Shown here piece by piece: positions 1 through 7,320 of a DNA stretch of 49,253 nt; the first letter of the stretch is position 1, and each line of letters opens with the position of its first letter. The stretch spans positions 1 to 49,253 of the forward strand of contig CAJFFD010000001.1 in NCBI GenBank assembly GCA_904373255.1, given 5' to 3'. Under the pieces are notes generated by a model. The model worked only from the letters and a program-made list of their open reading frames with translations, was not told the origin of the DNA and did no database searches. This stretch comes from an uncultured Clostridia bacterium (GTDB lineage: Bacteria > Bacillota > Clostridia > Christensenellales > Borkfalkiaceae). Both the position numbers and the translations under genes were made by a program.

Positions 1-48
1 AAAGTGTATGAAAAGTGAATGAAGTCTTCCGGGCGGAGGGGCATTTAC

Positions 49-76
49 TTGCTTTTTTACCGACGAATGATATAAT
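49..76 (+). promoter_or_regulatory. sigma-A type promoter
   Basis: A -35 TTGCTT (49-54) and a perfect -10 TATAAT (71-76) lie 16 bp apart. TGA directly before the -10 makes it an extended -10. It precedes the membrane-protein gene starting at 109. Confidence 0.7.
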
Positions 77-108
77 GTATATAGAAAACAGCGGGAGGCT
101 TGAACGTT

Positions 109-630
109 ATGGCTGAAATTACTGAAAATTCTGTTCCGAAGAGGACGCCGCGATGCATTCGCCGCAATGCGGTTTTGTACACGCTCGGGCGTGCGGCGGT
201 GTTGCTGATGGCTTTGCTCACGGCTGCCGATCTCGTATGTGTTTATCTGCGCGTCGGAACGGAGACGGCGATCGGTCTGATGATTCCGCGAATGGGTGCA
301 ATGCTCGGATACAACGGGGCGGGGGCGGCTGCTGTGGTTTGTCAGATCGTTGCGTATGCGGTATTTGCGGCGGCGGTACTGGCGGCTGTTCTGTCTGGCA
401 GAAATTTTGGCTGGAGCATTGCATCCCTGGTAATTTTTTCCGTGGATACGCTGGTGGCTGCGTGGCTGTTCGCCGCTTCTTCGTGCAGCCTCGGATTTTT
501 GCCGTCGTTCATGCTTCATGCCGCGGCGGAAATATTCCTTGTTCTGGCGGTCGGCTGCGGGCACAGTCTGAAAAATGCGGAGTGTGGGGTGCGCGGTGCG
601 CTGCGCCTTGCTTTCGGGCGGATTTCCTGA
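109..630 (+). CDS. small multi-pass membrane protein of unknown function
   Basis: About 173 residues, with a basic N-terminus followed by four long hydrophobic stretches, so an integral membrane protein is likely. The ATG at 109 sits 10 nt after GGGAGG (93-98); an upstream in-frame TTG at 100 is only 1 nt from that ribosome site and is less likely. I recognise no family and no catalytic motif. It is monocistronic: it has its own promoter and a terminator follows at about 690. Function unknown. Confidence 0.6.
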   Translation: MAEITENSVPKRTPRCIRRNAVLYTLGRAAVLLMALLTAADLVCVYLRVGTETAIGLMIPRMGAMLGYNGAGAAAVVCQIVAYAVFAAAVLAAVLSGRNFGWSIASLVIFSVDTLVAAWLFAASSCSLGFLPSFMLHAAAEIFLVLAVGCGHSLKNAECGVRGALRLAFGRIS

Positions 631-687
631 CTGTGAAGCGCAGGCGGTTGCTCCGTGGGATTACCGTAAAAATCAAATTGTCAAAAT

Positions 688-721
688 AAAAAAGAACGGG
701 CAGTCTGTCCGCTCTTTTTTT
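688..721. terminator. bidirectional rho-independent terminator
   Basis: AAAGA/TCTTT plus CGGGCA/TGTCCG form a hairpin with an A-run on the left and a T-run on the right. It lies between two convergent genes and can serve both. Confidence 0.75.
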
Positions 722-736
722 ATTTGCTTATACGAT

Positions 737-1489
737 TCAGATTATAAGCGGCGATTTTTGCCCGCGTGCGCCCCTGTGGGAATTCAGTAAATCGAGAAAG
801 CGGTCTGCCGAATAATTGACGACCAATTCGCGGGGGAAGCCTGTCTCCCTGATCAGTTCTTCTGCATAGGTGAAAACTCCGACGTGTGCTGCTCCGTGGC
901 TGTCTGAACCCATAGCAACAAAAACATCCGCTTTTGCGCATAATTTTAAAAGTTCTGAATCGCGCGCTTTGGCGTTTCCGCGGTAACCGCCCGGTGTCAG
1001 CGACGCTTCGTTCATTTCGATTGCCGTGCCGAATTCCTTGCAGGCGCGGACGAGTTCCTCCGCAAGCAGCGGATATTTTTCGTCGTCGGGATGACCGATG
1101 ATATCGATTTTTCCCGTCCGTACAGCGGCTGTCAGACCTGCCGTGTTTTTCTCTGCATTTTTCGGACGAAAACAAACGGGATGCTGGCTTGCGATGATAA
1201 TGTCTAAAGAGGAGAGGACAACGTCAGATATGCCGAGTCTGCCGTTGGTATCCAGAACATCGGCCTCCGTACCATACAGAATCCGAACGCCGAAGCGATT
1301 TTTTTCGGCATATTTCAGATTCAGAAAGTAGTTTTCCGTGGCGGCGCCCGGTATGGAAGGGGAATGATCGGTTACGCCGAGGATTTTTATCCCCCGCTCT
1401 GCCGCCGCCCTGGCAAGGTCTGTCACTGTGTCGGTTGTCCAATGTCCGCTCGCAATCGTATGCGTGTGTGTGTCGATAAACGGTTTCAT
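737..1489 (-). CDS. PHP-domain metal-dependent phosphoesterase
   Basis: A 250-residue protein beginning with FIDTHTHT, the metal-binding HxH motif of the PHP superfamily. It continues with GVTDHSPS, IIGHPDD and MGSDSHG, the other expected metal-ligand motifs. Family members include histidinol phosphatase-like and YcdX-like phosphoesterases; the substrate cannot be set from sequence. The start was placed at the ATG just before KPFIDTHTHT. Longer upstream in-frame extensions run through the promoter and have no ribosome site. It is transcribed divergently from the microcompartment operon, with no evident functional link to it. Confidence 0.8.
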   Translation of the reverse strand: MKPFIDTHTHTIASGHWTTDTVTDLARAAAERGIKILGVTDHSPSIPGAATENYFLNLKYAEKNRFGVRILYGTEADVLDTNGRLGISDVVLSSLDIIIASQHPVCFRPKNAEKNTAGLTAAVRTGKIDIIGHPDDEKYPLLAEELVRACKEFGTAIEMNEASLTPGGYRGNAKARDSELLKLCAKADVFVAMGSDSHGAAHVGVFTYAEELIRETGFPRELVVNYSADRFLDLLNSHRGARGQKSPLII

Positions 1490-1495
1490 ACTTTG

Positions 1496-1524
1496 ATTAT
1501 ATAACCAATTCCCGAAAAAAACAA
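1496..1524 (-). promoter_or_regulatory. promoter of the PHP gene, close to the start codon
   Basis: On the minus strand TTGTTT (1524-1519) and TATAAT (1501-1496) are 17 bp apart. Only 6 nt separate the -10 from the ATG, so the transcript should begin at or next to the start codon (leaderless). Confidence 0.6.
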
Positions 1525-1623
1525 TCAAATAGCCTTTCGTTTCAGAAAAATTTACAAAATTCAACGTGGAATCGTGTTGCAAACGACGAAAAATTAAACG
1601 TGTAGTCAGTTTTTCTCCTCGAT

Positions 1624-1741
1624 AAACCACATAATACAACAAAAAATTAACAAAAAACCACAAAAAATTCTTTCATACTATTGACAAGGCGAAAAATGTC
1701 AGGTATAATTAAAAAGGAATAAATTAAGGGAGTGGTTTTAT
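1624..1741. promoter_or_regulatory. candidate operator elements around the operon promoter
   Basis: AAACCACA (1624-1631), AAAACCACAAAA (1654-1665) and the reverse-oriented GTGGTTTTAT (1732-1741) flank the promoter. AAAACCAC (1654-1661) and GTGGTTTT (1732-1739) are an exact 8 bp inverted pair on either side of it. The reverse complement of the full 12-mer is found again inside the second promoter at 5956-5967. The DeoR-type regulator at 14376 is the natural candidate to bind; that is inference. Confidence 0.45.
1681..1709 (+). promoter_or_regulatory. consensus promoter of the microcompartment operon
   Basis: Perfect -35 TTGACA (1681-1686), 17 bp spacer and perfect -10 TATAAT (1704-1709), with the diol dehydratase start 32 bp further on. 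So strong a core promoter usually needs repression to be conditional. Confidence 0.85.
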
Positions 1742-4249
1742 ATGGCGAAATATTATTCGGATGTTATCGCGATGAAGGACAGGATCGGAAGGCTGAAAGA
1801 TAATCTTTATAAAAAGATGCCGGAGATCGAGTCTTCGAGGGCGAAACTTATTACCGAATCATATAAAATGACGGAAGGAGAGCCGATCGTTACGCGGCGA
1901 GCAAAGGCCTTCCTGCATATCCTGCAGAATATCCCCATCATTATCCGCGATGAGGAGCTGATCGTAGGGAGTACTACGCTTGCTCCGCGCGGCTGCCAGA
2001 CTTATCCGGAATTTTCTTATGAATGGCTGGAAGCGGAGTTTGACACCGTTGCAACGCGTAAGGCAGACCCCTTTTATATTTCAGAGGAAGCAAAAAAAGA
2101 AATCGCGGAAGCGGATAAGTATTGGAAGGGGAAAACGACGAGCGAATTAGCGACTGCGTATATGGCTCCCGAGGCAATCCGTGCGATCGATCATAATATG
2201 TTCACGCCCGGCAACTATTTTTATAACGGCGTCGGGCATGTCACCGTGCATTACGATTGGGTTCTTGCGGTCGGGTTCAAAGGAATTGCCGCAAAGGCGA
2301 AAAAAGCTCTTGATGCGCTGAACTTCGGCGACGCCGAATATGCGCGCCGTTCGCACTTCCTGAATGCGGTGATCATGAGCTGCGAAGCGGCGATCATCTA
2401 TGCAAAGAGATATGCGGCGCTGGCGCGGGAAATGGCGGCGAAGGAGTCGAATTCCCGGCGCAAAGCGGAACTGCTCCGCATCGCAGATAACTGCGAGAAC
2501 GTTCCCGAAAACGGAGCGCGCGATTTCTGGGAGGCGTGCCAGTCCTTCTGGTTCGTGCAGCAGCTGTTGCAGATCGAGTCGAGCGGGCACTCCATTTCGC
2601 CCGGCAGGTTCGACCAGTACATGTATCCTTATTATTGTAAGGATATAGAGAGCGGCAAGATCACCCGCGAATTTGCGCAGGAACTCATCGACTGCATTTG
2701 GATAAAACTCAACGACCTGAATAAGTGCCGCGACGCGGCGAGCGCGGAGGGTTTTGCCGGATACAGCTTGTTCCAGAACCTGATCGTCGGCGGGCAGAAC
2801 GCGGAAGGGGTGGATGTTACGAACGACCTTTCGTTCATGTGTATCACTGCATCGCTGCATGTGCAGCTGCCGCAGCCTTCCCTGTCCATCCGCGTATGGA
2901 ACAACAGCCCGCACGACCTTTTGATTCATGCGGCGACTCTGACGCGTACCGGCGTAGGCTTGCCTGCCTATTACAACGACGAGGTGATTATCCCTTCGCT
3001 GATGAGCAGAGGACTCACCTTGGAGGATGCGCGCGAGTACAACATTATCGGCTGCGTCGAGCCGCAGAAGGCTGGTAAGACGGAAGGCTGGCACGATGCG
3101 GCGTTCTTTAACATGTGCCGCCCGCTCGAACTCGTATTTTCGGACGGTATGGACAAGGGCGAGCTTGTCGGCGTGCATACCGGCGACGTGACCAAGTTCA
3201 AGACCTTCGACGAGTTCTACGACGCATATAAGAAACAGATGAATTACGCGATCTCCCTGCTCGTCAATGCGGACAATGCCATCGACGTGGCGCACGCGAC
3301 GCTGTGTCCGCTCCCGTTCCTTTCGGGAATGATCGAGGACTGCATCGGGCGCGGCAAATCTGTGCAGGAGGGCGGCGCGATCTACAACTTTACGGGGCCG
3401 CAGGGCTTCGGCATCGCCAACATGGCGGATTCCCTCTATGCAATCAAGACGCTCGTATTCGATAAGAAGGAAGTTACCCTCGCCGAGTATAAGCAGGCGT
3501 TGGAAGACAATTACGGCAAGGGGCTGGACGCGGAGAAGACGCAGAAGGTCGTCGCCGAAGTCGTAAGAGAACTGTCCGCCTCGGGCAGGAAGGTTTCCGA
3601 AGAGGAGATCGCCGCGGCTGTCGGCTCACTCGTGAACGGTTCGGATAAATACGACAAATTGTTGGAAAAGATCGACGCTGTGCCGAAGTACGGCAATGAT
3701 ATCCCCGAAGTGGATGCCTTCGCGCGCGACGTTGAATATACCTATGCGAAGCCGTTGGAAACATATAAAAACCCGCGCGGCGGCATGTTCCAGGCGGGAA
3801 TGTATCCCGTTTCGGCAAACGTGCCGTTGGGCGCACAGACGGGGGCTACTCCCGACGGTAGGCTGGCTGGCAAGCCGGTCGCGGACGGCGTTTCTCCTTC
3901 CGCCGGCAAGGACGTGCATGGCCCGACCGCTGCGGCGAATTCGGTTGCGCGGCTGGATCATTACATTGCGTCCAACGGTACGCTGTTCAACCAAAAATTC
4001 CATCCTTCTGCATTGAGCGGCAGACAGGGGCTGGAAAATTTCGTGGCGCTCATCCGTTCCTATTTTGACCAGAAGGGCAGCCATATGCAGTTCAACGTAG
4101 TATCCAGGGAAACCCTTTTGGACGCGCAGAAATATCCCGAAAAATATAAGCACCTCGTCGTCCGCGTTGCGGGATACAGCGCTTTCTTTACGACGCTGTC
4201 GAGGAGTTTGCAGGACGATATCATCAACCGCACCGAGCAGGGAATGTAA
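1742..4249 (+). CDS. glycyl-radical B12-independent diol dehydratase
   Basis: An 835-residue glycyl radical enzyme that should dehydrate (S)-1,2-propanediol, or glycerol, to the aldehyde. The thiyl-radical loop GCVEPQ contains Cys438 and Glu440. The glycyl-radical loop RVAGYSAFF holds Gly811 near the C-terminus. His283-Ser284 in GHSISPGR and Asp452 in EGWHDAAFF match the substrate-pocket residues known from Clostridium butyricum glycerol dehydratase and argue against choline lyase or pyruvate formate-lyase. There is no N-terminal extension resembling an encapsulation peptide. The activase follows after 2 nt and a class II aldolase lies downstream, so propanediol from deoxysugar-derived lactaldehyde is the likely substrate. 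Oxygen-sensitive; acts in the microcompartment lumen (inferred). Confidence 0.93.
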   Translation: MAKYYSDVIAMKDRIGRLKDNLYKKMPEIESSRAKLITESYKMTEGEPIVTRRAKAFLHILQNIPIIIRDEELIVGSTTLAPRGCQTYPEFSYEWLEAEFDTVATRKADPFYISEEAKKEIAEADKYWKGKTTSELATAYMAPEAIRAIDHNMFTPGNYFYNGVGHVTVHYDWVLAVGFKGIAAKAKKALDALNFGDAEYARRSHFLNAVIMSCEAAIIYAKRYAALAREMAAKESNSRRKAELLRIADNCENVPENGARDFWEACQSFWFVQQLLQIESSGHSISPGRFDQYMYPYYCKDIESGKITREFAQELIDCIWIKLNDLNKCRDAASAEGFAGYSLFQNLIVGGQNAEGVDVTNDLSFMCITASLHVQLPQPSLSIRVWNNSPHDLLIHAATLTRTGVGLPAYYNDEVIIPSLMSRGLTLEDAREYNIIGCVEPQKAGKTEGWHDAAFFNMCRPLELVFSDGMDKGELVGVHTGDVTKFKTFDEFYDAYKKQMNYAISLLVNADNAIDVAHATLCPLPFLSGMIEDCIGRGKSVQEGGAIYNFTGPQGFGIANMADSLYAIKTLVFDKKEVTLAEYKQALEDNYGKGLDAEKTQKVVAEVVRELSASGRKVSEEEIAAAVGSLVNGSDKYDKLLEKIDAVPKYGNDIPEVDAFARDVEYTYAKPLETYKNPRGGMFQAGMYPVSANVPLGAQTGATPDGRLAGKPVADGVSPSAGKDVHGPTAAANSVARLDHYIASNGTLFNQKFHPSALSGRQGLENFVALIRSYFDQKGSHMQFNVVSRETLLDAQKYPEKYKHLVVRVAGYSAFFTTLSRSLQDDIINRTEQGM

Positions 4250-4251
4250 TT

Positions 4252-5049
4252 ATGGCGGAAAATTATTTAGACACAAAGGGCAGGATCTTCGATATACAAA
4301 GATTCTCCATTCACGATGGAAAGGGGATACGAACCATCGTTTTTTTGAAGGGGTGCGTTCTTCGCTGCAAATGGTGCTGCAATCCCGAGTCGCAGGAATA
4401 TAAAATCCAGACGATGCTTGTGCAGGGCAAACCGAAAACAATCGGCGAAGACGTTACCGCCCGCGAGGTTTTGGAAGTCGTTGAGAAGGACAGACCGTAC
4501 TACAGACGCAGCGGCGGCGGACTTACGCTTTCGGGCGGAGAGAGTCTTTGTCAGCCGGACTTTTGCGAAGCGCTGCTGCGCGGGGCAAAGGAGCGGGGGC
4601 TGCGTACTGCATTGGAAAGCATGGCGTGCGCGGATTATAAAGTCATAGAACGCATGTTGCCCTATCTCGACCAGTATTTGATGGATATAAAGCATACCGA
4701 CCCGTTGAAGCATAAGGAGTTTACGGGCAGAAGCAACGAACTGATGCTGGAAAATGCAAAAAAAGTTGCGGCGAGCGGAATGACGGAATTGATCATCCGC
4801 GTGCCGGTCATCCCGACATTCAATGCGACGGAAAGGGAGATCGAGGGTATTGCGAAGTTTGCGGCGTCGCTTCCCGGCGTGAAAAAGCTGCATCTCCTTC
4901 CTTACCATCGGTTGGGGCAGGACAAATATGAGGGGCTTGGGCGAGATTACGAGATGAAGCACATCGTTCCGCCGTCGAGCGACACGATGAATAAACTTCT
5001 TGCGGCGGCGAAGGCTGTGTCCGGTTTGGATTGCCAGATAGGAGGCTGA
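4252..5049 (+). CDS. glycyl-radical enzyme activating enzyme (radical SAM)
   Basis: A 265-residue radical SAM activase that installs the glycyl radical on the dehydratase encoded just upstream. The CxxxCxxC motif (CVLRCKWC) binds the SAM-cleaving [4Fe-4S] cluster, and GGGLTLSGGE is the SAM-binding glycine stretch. The roughly 60 residues between these motifs contain no cysteine, so the ferredoxin-like insert with extra clusters found in many glycerol dehydratase and choline lyase activases is absent. In length and layout it resembles the pyruvate formate-lyase activase. It is separated from the dehydratase by 2 nt, so translation is probably coupled. Confidence 0.9.
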   Translation: MAENYLDTKGRIFDIQRFSIHDGKGIRTIVFLKGCVLRCKWCCNPESQEYKIQTMLVQGKPKTIGEDVTAREVLEVVEKDRPYYRRSGGGLTLSGGESLCQPDFCEALLRGAKERGLRTALESMACADYKVIERMLPYLDQYLMDIKHTDPLKHKEFTGRSNELMLENAKKVAASGMTELIIRVPVIPTFNATEREIEGIAKFAASLPGVKKLHLLPYHRLGQDKYEGLGRDYEMKHIVPPSSDTMNKLLAAAKAVSGLDCQIGG

Positions 5050-5050
5050 T

Positions 5051-5431
5051 ATGGACGTAAATGATTTGATCAGCGATAAGAGCGGAAAAATGCGCATCGT
5101 GCAGGAACTCGTTCCCGGCAAGCAGATCACGCTGGCGCATATCATCGCCAATCCGGACAAAGTTCTGTATCAGAAACTCGGCTTGAACCCGGCGGTGGAT
5201 TACAGTCAGTCGGCTATCGGCATCGTGACGGTCAGTCCGGCGGAAACGGCGATCATCCTCGGCGATATTTCCATTAAATCGTCGGGCGTGGATCTCGGGT
5301 TTGTCGACCGCTTCAGCGGCACGCTGATCGTGACGGGCACGGTCTCTCAGGTGGAAGCGGCGCTCGATGCACTCATTAAATACAGTTCGGAAGTGCTCGG
5401 CGTCAGTTGCTGCGCCATAACAAAGACTTGA
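5051..5431 (+). CDS. pduU: PduU/EutS-type circularly permuted BMC-H shell protein
   Basis: A 126-residue shell hexamer subunit. RIVQELVPGKQITLAHIIAN is the characteristic N-terminal segment of the PduU/EutS group, whose BMC fold is circularly permuted and carries a small beta-barrel over the pore. AIGIVTVSPAETAIILGDI and GFVDRFSGTLIVTG are the other family blocks. It begins 1 nt after the activase stop and is followed closely by the PduV-like GTPase, the gene pair that is adjacent in pdu and eut operons. PduV is reported to associate with PduU. Confidence 0.88.
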   Translation: MDVNDLISDKSGKMRIVQELVPGKQITLAHIIANPDKVLYQKLGLNPAVDYSQSAIGIVTVSPAETAIILGDISIKSSGVDLGFVDRFSGTLIVTGTVSQVEAALDALIKYSSEVLGVSCCAITKT

Positions 5432-5435
5432 TATT

Positions 5436-5942
5436 ATGCGTAAAATTGTTCTGATGGGCAGGAGCGGCGCGGGAAAAACGACGCTCACACAAGCGCTTCG
5501 CGGCGAAAAGCTGACGTATCATAAAACGCAGTATGTCAATTTTCAAGGCGCGCTCATCGATACCCCGGGCGAATATGTGGAAACAAAGAGACTCGGATAT
5601 GCGCTTGCGCTGTACGCTTACGAAGCGGATGTGGTGGGGTTGCTCCTTTCTGCAACGGAACCCTTCTCCCTGTATCCGCCGAATGTGACCTGTATGGTCA
5701 ATCGCGAGGTCGTGGGTATCGTTACAAAGACGGACGATCCTTCGGGCGACCCGCAGCAGGCTGCCGCATGGCTGAAACTCGCCGGGTGCGGAAAGATATT
5801 TTTTGTGTCTTCCGTGTCGGGGGAGGGCATCGCCGATATTTTTGAATATCTGCGGGAGCCGAATGATGTGCTTCCGTGGGATAAAACCAAACAAAAACAA
5901 CAAAAACAACAAAATCAAAGCAGTTTTCAAAAAAATATTTGA
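5436..5942 (+). CDS. pduV: EutP/PduV-like small P-loop GTPase
   Basis: A 168-residue protein with a P-loop GRSGAGKTT at the N-terminus, a DTPGEYVE G3-like motif and KTD at the guanine-specificity position. These features mark the EutP/PduV family of microcompartment-associated GTPases, whose role is unsettled (acetate kinase activity is reported for EutP; shell association for PduV). The C-terminal tail after residue 150 is low-complexity, rich in Lys, Gln and Asn, and is encoded by A-rich repeats that run straight into the next promoter. The tail may be non-functional. Confidence 0.82.
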   Translation: MRKIVLMGRSGAGKTTLTQALRGEKLTYHKTQYVNFQGALIDTPGEYVETKRLGYALALYAYEADVVGLLLSATEPFSLYPPNVTCMVNREVVGIVTKTDDPSGDPQQAAAWLKLAGCGKIFFVSSVSGEGIADIFEYLREPNDVLPWDKTKQKQQKQQNQSSFQKNI

Positions 5943-5950
5943 TTAAAGTG

Positions 5951-5979
5951 TTGACTTTTGTGGTTTTATGTTATATAAT
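5951..5979 (+). promoter_or_regulatory. internal promoter before the class II aldolase
   Basis: TTGACT (5951-5956), a 17 bp spacer and TATAAT (5974-5979). The spacer contains TTTTGTGGTTTT (5956-5967), the exact reverse complement of the element upstream of the first promoter. The promoter is flanked by an exact inverted pair TATTTGATT (5936-5944) and AATCAAATA (5994-6002). Confidence 0.75.
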
Positions 5980-6017
5980 GAATTTGAAAAATAAATCAAA
6001 TAAACAGGAGAGTCAAA

Positions 6018-6815
6018 ATGGTCAACGAGTACGAGATCAAAAAAGAGATCTGTGATATCGGTAAGCGCATCTACAATCGCGGGATGGTTGCGTCGAATGA
6101 CGGCAACATTTCCGTGAAGCTGAACGATCACGAATTCCTCTGCACCCCGACGGGTGTCAGCAAAGGGTTCATGACGCCCGAATTTATCTGCAAAGTTGAC
6201 GAAAACGGTAACGTTTTGCAGGCGAACAAAGGGTTCAAGCCTTCTTCCGAAATCAAGATGCATATGCGCGTCTATAAGGAAAGACCCGACGTCAATTCGG
6301 TCGTGCATGCGCACCCGATGTACGCCACCTCCTTTGCGATTGCGGGTATTCCGCTGACGCAGCCGATCATGCCCGAAGCGGTTATTGCGCTGGGATGTGT
6401 TCCCATCGCGGAATACGGTACGCCCTCCACAAACGAAATCCCGGATGCAGTTTCGAAGTATCTGCAGCATTTTGATGCTGTGCTTTTGGCGAACCACGGC
6501 GCGCTGGCTTATTCCGATTCTTTGCTGAACGCTTATCATAAGATGGAGTCGGTTGAGTTCTATGCGCAGCTTCTGTTCCTTTCCAAGCAGCTCGGCGGCC
6601 CGAAGGAACTGTCCAAAGAGCAGGTCGAAAGGCTGTATGAAATTCGCCGTAAGTTCGGTATGAAGGGTAAACATCCTGCCGATCTTTGCCCGAATGCGAA
6701 AGAGGGCAAGCCCAGCTGCCATTCCTGCGGCGGTTGCTCGTCCGGCAAGAGCGCAAGCGATGCCGATTTGGTTTCGGAAATCACGAAAAAGGTCATGAAG
6801 GAACTCGGTCTTTGA
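6018..6815 (+). CDS. class II aldolase (fuculose/rhamnulose-phosphate type) with encapsulation tail
   Basis: A 265-residue zinc aldolase of the FucA/RhaD/AraD superfamily. It should split L-fuculose-1-P or L-rhamnulose-1-P into dihydroxyacetone phosphate and lactaldehyde. Glu78, His97, His99 (HAHP) and His160 (ANHG) match the catalytic and zinc residues of FucA. The catalytic domain ends near residue 218. A linker with four cysteines follows (224, 234, 237, 240; CHSCGGC). The last ~18 residues, DLVSEITKKVMKELGL, form an amphipathic helix typical of a C-terminal encapsulation peptide. This gene is what makes the locus GRM5-like. The choice between fuculose and rhamnulose is not decidable here; no kinase or isomerase lies nearby. 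Confidence 0.88.
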   Translation: MVNEYEIKKEICDIGKRIYNRGMVASNDGNISVKLNDHEFLCTPTGVSKGFMTPEFICKVDENGNVLQANKGFKPSSEIKMHMRVYKERPDVNSVVHAHPMYATSFAIAGIPLTQPIMPEAVIALGCVPIAEYGTPSTNEIPDAVSKYLQHFDAVLLANHGALAYSDSLLNAYHKMESVEFYAQLLFLSKQLGGPKELSKEQVERLYEIRRKFGMKGKHPADLCPNAKEGKPSCHSCGGCSSGKSASDADLVSEITKKVMKELGL

Positions 6816-6816
6816 T

Positions 6817-7320
6817 ATGGACGAGCGGGCAATTGCAGCCGCGGTTGAAAAAATTGTACGCGGCTTAAAACCCGAGGGGGAGCATTCCTGTAAATGTAGC
6901 GCCTTTAAGCTGACGTTGGATAAGGCAAAGAGGCTGTGCGAAGCAGTCGAAGCGCGGGCAAAGGAAATGGGCGTCAAGGCTGTCGTCGCGGTTGCGGACA
7001 ACGGCGGAAATCCGGTTGCCGTACAGTCGATGGACGGGGCGTATCTCGCAAGTTGGGATATAGCCTTGCAGAAGTCGTATACCGTAGTTGCCTTGAAGAT
7101 GTCCACAAAGGAGCTCGCTGCTTTGGCGGCACCCGGTGCGCCTCTCTACGGCATACAGTTTACGAACCAGGGTAAGATCGTCATTTTCGGCGGTGGAGAA
7201 CCTTTGGTTGCCGGCGGCAAGATCGTCGGAGGATTGGGTGTCAGCGGCGGTACGGCTGAACAGGATACTGCACTTGCCGCTTACGGCAGAGATCGATTTA
7301 AGGAGATGACGGAATGTTGA
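6817..7320 (+). CDS. GlcG/HbpS-like (PduO C-terminal type) protein with encapsulation peptide
   Basis: A 167-residue protein. The body is the GlcG/HbpS/DUF336 fold, which also forms the C-terminal domain of PduO; this superfamily includes haem-binding members. VAVADNGGNPVA and GGGEPLVAGGKIVGGLGVSGG are the conserved blocks. The N-terminal ~20 residues, MDERAIAAAVEKIVRGLKPE, are an amphipathic encapsulation helix, followed by a Cys-containing linker (CKCS). The adenosyltransferase domain of full PduO is missing, as expected for a B12-independent pathway. Its role in glycyl-radical microcompartments is not established; redox or cofactor protection is speculation. The next ORF overlaps it by 7 nt. 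Confidence 0.78.
   Translation: MDERAIAAAVEKIVRGLKPEGEHSCKCSAFKLTLDKAKRLCEAVEARAKEMGVKAVVAVADNGGNPVAVQSMDGAYLASWDIALQKSYTVVALKMSTKELAALAAPGAPLYGIQFTNQGKIVIFGGGEPLVAGGKIVGGLGVSGGTAEQDTALAAYGRDRFKEMTEC

Noticed and set aside
153-689. 178-residue frame overlapping the first membrane protein
   Set aside because: Cys/Gly/Arg-rich translation typical of an off-frame reading; the frame at 109 has a promoter, ribosome site and clear membrane segments.
1490-1741. Cobalamin riboswitch or PocR-type control upstream of the propanediol locus
   Set aside because: The 250 bp leader region holds a consensus promoter only 32 bp before the start, leaving no room for a riboswitch, and the pathway is B12-independent.
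2147-3295. 382-residue minus-strand open frame opposite the diol dehydratase
   Set aside because: Shadow of the glycyl radical enzyme; the plus-strand frame carries Cys438 and the substrate residues.
1742-4249. Choline trimethylamine-lyase or pyruvate formate-lyase as identity of the glycyl radical enzyme
   Set aside because: The GHSISPGR His-Ser pair and the Asp of EGWHDAAFF match diol/glycerol dehydratase, and the cysteine loop is GCVEP rather than the Cys-Cys of pyruvate formate-lyase. The neighbouring aldolase, PduP and PduL also fit propanediol.
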